The notes under the pieces are model-generated. The model saw nothing but the letters and a program-made list of their open reading frames with translations. It was not told the origin of the DNA and did no database searches. Positions 58,448 through 64,000 of a DNA stretch of 64,000 nt are shown here, piece by piece (the stretch's first letter is position 1; the number at the start of each line of letters is the position of its first letter). A program made the position numbers and the translations under genes. The stretch spans positions 11,809,924-11,873,923 of the forward strand of contig NC_067202.1 in the NCBI RefSeq assembly GCF_000699445.3, written 5' to 3'. The DNA comes from Schistosoma haematobium (Eukaryota; Platyhelminthes; Trematoda; Strigeidida; Schistosomatidae).

Positions 58448-61400
58448 AGTTCACGTTTATATGTACATGTTCAATGCTACAATTATATGTAGTCTTGAAT
58501 TAAAAGTTCAATTTATATTTATATCATGAACTGACTTTAACTGAGCAACTGTTTAAACTAGGAAACACTGGACAGCTGGACTGAAGTTAACAAATCAGAA
58601 GTTTGACAGGTGATATTCTATCCCCGGGACTTGAAGTTTGTTACCTCAAAATGATATGAGATAGGATATGCACACTTATGAAGTGTTTCATAACGGGATT
58701 AAAAAATCGTTCAATCATTCCAGACATATAATAGTTGTCTAGTTAAATTAATTCAGTGATGTAAACAATATCATGAATAATTTTCACATACGTCTTTTAA
58801 CGATTAGAAGCAAAGACTTTAAAGCAGATATTATAAACCCATCTGTCCATAGTTTCAGTGAAACAAAATAAAAACTAACTCTCTAGTTTTCAATAATGAT
58901 CAATTTTGTGTAGTTAAAGCCTAAAAACTATGTAGATAATACTGGTAAATAATACTCTGTTATTATGAATGGAAAATGTGTGCACAAAAATTTTTTCAGT
59001 GACCTGGTTTTTATCTTAGATACACATATGTCGAATTTATTCAGAAATTCTAGAGAGTCACTGATATATTAAGATTCGTCAATGGAACATATGACTAATT
59101 CATAGAGATAGTAACAAAATAACTTGAATTGAATAACCACTGAAGACCAGGCTTGATGGATGGCTGTTGCATCCCAGAATATAACTACTCGGTAGTCCAA
59201 AGATACGAAGTCACCTGAACTCGAACCTAGAACGTTTGGTTACTCTATAAGCGCATCACTTTATGGTCAGTGGGTTGTAATTCGATGGTTCGAATTTATA
59301 ACTTCAATCACTTCTCGATATTGTGGTATTATTATTATCCACTTTGAATATATAGTGACTGTTACACATCCGATTCAGTTAAGATTCACTTAAAATCTAG
59401 TCACCTTTCGAGTTTACAAAGTGACTGATATATTGCAGTGAAATCGGTTTTATAACCCATCAATTGTAAGAAATATCCAAAAGAAAATCATCGAGTATGA
59501 GATTATACCAGAGAACTAGTTGGTTAGGTTCATGGTTTTTATTATCTATTGTTTTAGGCTAATCGTAAAAGCAGATTTAAGATAAAATGTTGAGTTTTTT
59601 TAATTTTACAGGGAACGTTAGTTAAAACATGCCGATTATCATTGTTCATAGAAAACATTTCTGAATTAGTATGAAGCAATTTTCAAAAACCGAATATTTT
59701 AGAAGTCAAGTTGTGTCATTTGAACATTTTTATAGTGACACAGTAACTTTTCTTAACGAACAGAACATGGAGATGTAGTAGGTCGATTTATGAATTCCGT
59801 TCAGTGGTTCTTGAATCGGGATTTTTTAGTGGGTTCTCTGGAGAATTCCTCGATGACGTCATCAGGAGTCAGGATTAGACTGAGGACATTTTGTGTAACC
59901 AGCACATGTGCTGTTAAAAAGTCTAGGAAATTGACGAAGTATATGCTATACTTTGATTGGATGATTACTTACTATGTTATCAAATTTGATACACTGGTGG
60001 AACTTTTCAGAGAATCACAGTTGCCAATAAATCTAGAAGTACTGTTGTTTTCTGTACACTAATTAGCCTTGAAGTAAAGCTTCCTTTCTTATTTTTGCGT
60101 ATTCTGTAGTGTTCGGGGCTTAATCATGGAAATATTTTGGGGATATAGTAAGCGTTTAGAAAGTCAGTATCAAGAGTTCGAGTGACAGACATATTGGTTT
60201 CGTTCTTATCTACCAAAACCTTTTACTGATAGACTAATTATTCAATTTTAATATATCGATAAGCTTCACCTTTTTAAAAGTATATTTATTTGTAAGTGCC
60301 TGGATTAAATTGTTAAATCTTCAAATAAAGAATACAATTTTATGCATCTTGTGAGCAAAGTTGGTTTTCGACTAACTAAACGGTTCAGTATCTTAACTGT
60401 TCCGTTAAATTACACGTTATACAACTATGTATGCTTGCCAGTCACTCATGAGTTTCTTAAATATTATTTTTTTCATGTACAAATTTTGTGGAAACCAGTT
60501 CAGTTTGTTGGTAATATTTGACTTCAGTTGGGATCCCACAGAAAATCAAGGAGCAGTAGATAGTTATTTCGTCTTAATATAGGAGACCTCATGTGTGTTC
60601 ATCGGTTTTCACTGTCAATTGTCATTTCGAACAGAAAACAATTTGTCCATTAAGTAGTTAGAAACATTTGAGAAGAATCTGTAAATTTAGGTTTCCTGCC
60701 TTTTGATACTCATCAAAATACTTTGCTGAGGGTCTCAAAGGGATAGACGCTTTCTATGAGACTTGAATCCACGCAATCCAGTGTTACAGTCAGCTATCTT
60801 ATCACTGAACCATTTGCGCTGTAACTAATCTGCTACAAGGCTGAGACACATTTATTGATCACTGACTAGTAACCCACGGCATTTTTATTTCATTTTTACC
60901 ACTAATAGAATTCAATCGACCACTTAGTTATATACACACTGCTTGAGATCGTTTGTTCTGACATTATGTGTTCATAAACTCAGTTAGGCTAAGTGTTCTT
61001 TATTCTTTCACCAGTTCAACATTTATTTCTATAATCAAAATTTTTCAATTCAGTTCAATTTAGACAAAAAGATAATACTTTATTGAGTTAGAAAAGAATT
61101 CAGTTTGGTGAAAACTAAATGAATGTGCTTCAATGTTCACTACACAAAATTCATTATGACAGTTAGAAATAGTAATTATCGGCAAGAAAATAAAAACACA
61201 ATAATTACTATATAAGATCTCAGTTATTGTTTAGTCTATTTCTAGTATATGAGTTGAATAATTTTAATTATAAGAGAAAACAAAATGTAATTAGGTAATA
61301 ATTATGAAAGTTCAATCACATTATTATTACTCCTACTAGTACTTTTAGTACTACTAATAATAGTAATATTAATAATATTAGTAAGATATATATTTAATTT

Positions 61401-61654
61401 AGAATGTTTGTTTGTTGTAAACCTTTAATACTGAAGATTATGTGTCTTCTCATTTGAATTCGATAGAATTGTTCTAACTCATTCTAAATCTCATTATCGA
61501 ATGTTTAGGCGATTACTTTATATATTATTATTGTTAGCGTTAATATACATTGATTATTATCACTGAAGTTCAATAGTCTTCGGTTTACATCTCTTAATTT
61601 TTGTTTTAATGTTATTCACTGAGGCGAGATTTTTATAGTTGAACGATAAATTTC

Positions 61655-61855
61655 ATACCCCATTGCACAAGCAGGTGGCCACCAGGGCCCAGTAGCTAAG
61701 TGGTCAACACGATGGCATTTGAAACCAACGGTACTGGGTTCGAGTCCCGGGGTCAACATCAACTTTGGGATGGAGATACATCCAGCTGACGCGTCCCAAG
61801 TAGGACGAAACAGCCGTCCTGGATGCCCCTGCTAACCACTATCCATCTTTGCTTA
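61655..61855 (+). mobile_element. Alpha-type tRNA-like hammerhead element
   Basis: Starts CCCCATTGCACAAGCAGGTGG, has CCCAGTAGCTAAGTGG (box A) and GGTTCGAGTCC (box B, 61738-61748). It then continues with the hammerhead 61780-61824 and GCTAACCACTATCCATC. It is the best-preserved tRNA-like part of the alpha family here. Confidence 0.82.
61780..61824 (+). ncRNA. Hammerhead ribozyme with core mutation, alpha element at 61.8 kb
   Basis: Stem I (ATCCAG/CTGGAT) is perfect, and stem II (GTCC/GGAC) and GAAA are intact. The core reads CTGACGC instead of CTGACGA, so catalysis is probably lost. Confidence 0.7.
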
Positions 61856-62344
61856 ATAACTAATTTTAGTTTTAGTCGACTTTTCATGGCTACTTCTTTA
61901 TAGTAATAACTACTATAATGGTTGTGAAAAGAAGTTGTAAGCCCCATGTGAATCTCGTCAAACAAGTTGTACATATACGTAGACAGATCCTGTTGTGTGA
62001 CAAGTTCATCATATGATGATACTAAAAGGTCTAATATGAAATATATTGGGAATGTGTGCTAATCAACAGACAAGCCAACAGTGAATATAGAGAATGAATG
62101 AATTACGCAATAGTATATTTGATTTGTTAATCAAATCAAATTATAGTATGACTATTACAAAATTATAATCAAGTTTTCATTTTCTTCTCTTATATATTGA
62201 CAACTCTATAGTTTGCATCGAAACTTAAAATCTCCATTAAAGGAAGTTTTCAATGTGTTTATAAACAATTTTCTTTAATTTTTAGATAAGTGAATCTATG
62301 ATTTACAGATAATCTTGAATGACCATAAGAAATCTCATTATTGA

Positions 62345-62645
62345 TATTATTATTATTATAAGCTTTATTCAATATTAAAGCTTTGGTACAATATAGAATT
62401 CTCAGCACAAAGTATTTCAACAAATTTCCGTCTCTTACTTCTTGGTCGATCCTGTCGATAAATATTGAGTGATCGCCAGTTAGATGTTAGCAGTCCAGTA
62501 AATGAATATCTGAATAATGTATATTCTTTTTGCTGCATATTGCTAGCGACCACAATATCACTTATTGGTCTTTTTGTAACTTTGACAACGAAAGGTTGTA
62601 CACTTTTGCGAAACGCACCTGAATAAGTTATGCCATTAATAAACA
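62345..62645 (-). mobile_element. CR1-like retrotransposon 3' end, second copy
   Basis: The minus-strand untranslated end (GAGAATTCTATATTGTACC, TTTAATATTGAATAAAGC, then an AATAAT tail) matches the terminus at 15.9 kb. A minus-strand 93-codon open frame (62365-62646) ends DRPRSKRRKFVEILCAE and resembles the family's basic tail region only weakly. Confidence 0.7.
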
Positions 62646-63804
62646 TAATGATGTATTAAAACAAACTAAAATAGATAACTTGCTGAAATATCCAGATGGT
62701 AGGAACAGGTAGCTCAGATACTCAAGCAGGCCGCCTTTTATTACGTTCAAAAAAGGGTTAGTAACACATATTAGGAATTAAATCTAGGATTTTCATCATA
62801 CCCTTTAATCAATAAAATGGTATAAAATACTTTTTAAAACTATGAATAAATAAAAATCATACAAACGCTACTTTAAATCTTATTATTTTAAACCATAACT
62901 TATAATCCTTTCGTGATATGCCCTTCATTTTATTACATCATAATAATAACTGAAGTAATAAATTTTCCCCCTCCCCTTGAATCTTTTGTTTCCTACTGAG
63001 TTTTAAAATAATCAAATTTTTTTTGTAAAAAAAAACAAACAGCGCCAACTTTCAAATACTCCTGTCAACTGTGATAAATTTTCTAAGAAAAATAATTAAT
63101 GTTTTTATGACTGGTAACAAATGAGAAAAAAAATTTTTTCTTTTTCTTCTTCTTCTTATTTATGAAAAGTTTCAATTATCATTTGAAGAATTAAAATTAA
63201 AATAGATAAATGATGCGTTGTGTATTATAAGTGTTTACATTCTCTTGTAAGCATCTCCTAGTTTGATTAAGGAAAAGGATAGTTAAAACTGTTGACAACT
63301 TGATTCTAGTACATTTAGTACAAACAGGTCATACAGACAATATGGAACAATCAATTACAGTAATAATATTGTGTTAACAATAATCTACCTTGATTCATCA
63401 GATTAAGAATCCTTTAGACGACTGAAACAATAGCTATTTGGATTTTTAAAAAATATGTTCAATCGCTACTTTTACCATGGCCAACTTCTGATCTAATAAG
63501 TTATAATGATCATTTGATGATATACTAACGTAATTCGATTAATGTTCTTATAATCTTCCTTTTGTATTTTCATAGCTTAAACCTATCTTAGTCACATATT
63601 CTTATTATCTGTATAATACTTGCAAATATTTTGAGAAATTTATTTTGTATCCATGTCTATTTATTAATTTGTACGTAATTTATATAATACCACATATTAC
63701 ATGATTTTCAATTTGTAATTACATTAATATCTCTCTTATCCCATATTGACCATATTTATTCAAGTCAACGCTTCATATTAGTCATCCAACGTTAGCGATT
63801 TTCA

Positions 63805-63945
63805 GAATAGGGTTATGGAGATTGTTCAGTTTTGATTAAGATCATGAATTGATCAATTTGTGAACTTACCATTGATAATCTGGATGCACTGGACGGCATT
63901 TTCGTCCTAGTATGGGAATCCTCAGAAATGAGCATCATTGATTTT
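63805..63945 (-). mobile_element. Beta-type element, 3' part running into a leader start
   Basis: Minus strand: hammerhead 63886-63933, tail (ATTGATCAATTCATGATCTTA), then AATCTCCATAACCCTATTCTG, the leader start of another unit. Confidence 0.75.
63886..63933 (-). ncRNA. Hammerhead ribozyme, beta element at 63.9 kb
   Basis: Core CTGAGGA and GAAA intact, stem II TTCC/GGAC with one wobble at its base, cleavage triplet GTC. Stem I is weakened (CTCATTT against CAGTGC). Confidence 0.55.
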
Positions 63946-64000
63946 ATTTTATTTTAGAATTCTAAATTCATATGCTACAATTTTTATACGATGTATTTTT

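Larger units (their letters stand above)
57055..64000 (+). other. unc-13: unc-13 intron (at least 6.9 kb), runs off the window
   Basis: No further exon is identified. Contents: MITE copy 2 (58155-58447), a decayed minus-strand beta element (59130-59290), a tRNA-like remnant (60690-60830, minus), AATATTA-type simple repeats (61320-61385), an alpha element (61655-61855), a CR1-like 3' end (62345-62645) and a beta junction copy (63805-63945). Confidence 0.65.

Noticed and set aside
59558..59594. Acceptor-like TATTGTTTTAG followed by ANRKSRFKIKC and a stop
   Set aside because: In phase and starts with Ala as expected, but stops after 11 codons without a donor; kept only as a remote chance of an alternative end.
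59613..59670. Acceptor-like TTTTACAG followed by an open GTLVKTCRLSLFIENISELV
   Set aside because: In phase with the preceding unc-13 exon but with no resemblance to the expected segment before C1 and no strong donor.
61690..61760. Possible tRNA gene (GGTTCGAGTCC)
   Set aside because: Same reason: part of an alpha element, followed directly by the hammerhead.

Overview
The window looks like AT-rich nuclear DNA of a blood fluke (genus Schistosoma, species not decided). The evidence is the company of repeats: an SR2/SjR2-like RTE retrotransposon, a Penelope-like element with a GIY-YIG domain, CR1-like 3' ends, and many tRNA-like short elements carrying hammerhead ribozymes of the Sm-alpha kind. 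There are also very long introns and splice sites of the gtaagt/ag type. There is no sign of bacterial gene organisation, and nearly all short open frames are chance or lie inside repeats.

Layout. From 1 to about 14 kb the sequence is repeat-dominated: an alpha hammerhead element (860-1125); a cluster of beta hammerhead elements in inverted pairs (3452-4545); an almost complete RTE element on the minus strand with a 13-bp target duplication (5059-8264); and an older RTE remnant (8430-9960). From 14 to 33 kb there is AT-rich intergenic DNA with a CR1-like 3' end (15345-15975), a Penelope-like fragment on the minus strand (16340-17010), a tRNA-like/hammerhead element inside a 70-bp inverted repeat (22504-22962), a 5'-truncated RTE copy (25550-26398) and a second RTE-type 3' fragment (27590-28175).

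The host gene. The only well-supported host gene is on the plus strand. A long exon (ORF 38966-41782, 939 codons, possibly starting at 38927) ends at a gtgagt donor. It is followed by a 35-nt micro-exon (50548-50582) and a 76-nt exon (56979-57054). The three join in phase, and the joined C-terminal stretch resembles the calmodulin-binding helix and the downstream I-[DE]-S-x-P ... K-x-I-P-x-V-x-D-L segment of UNC-13/Munc13. The window therefore holds the variable N-terminal half of a flatworm unc-13 gene, with the C1-C2-MUN part beyond the right edge. A possible upstream exon at 33074-33255 ends in phase 0 and could join in frame.

Introns. The unc-13 introns (41783-50547, 50583-56978 and 57055 to the edge) contain further hammerhead elements and two 293-bp copies of a MITE in opposite orientation, each with an 8-bp target duplication. 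These two copies bracket the 76-nt exon.

Most distinctive signal. The beta family has a 397-bp unit whose 3' end runs into the start of its own leader at several loci. That is the pattern expected of an element that passes through head-to-tail multimers cut by its own hammerhead.
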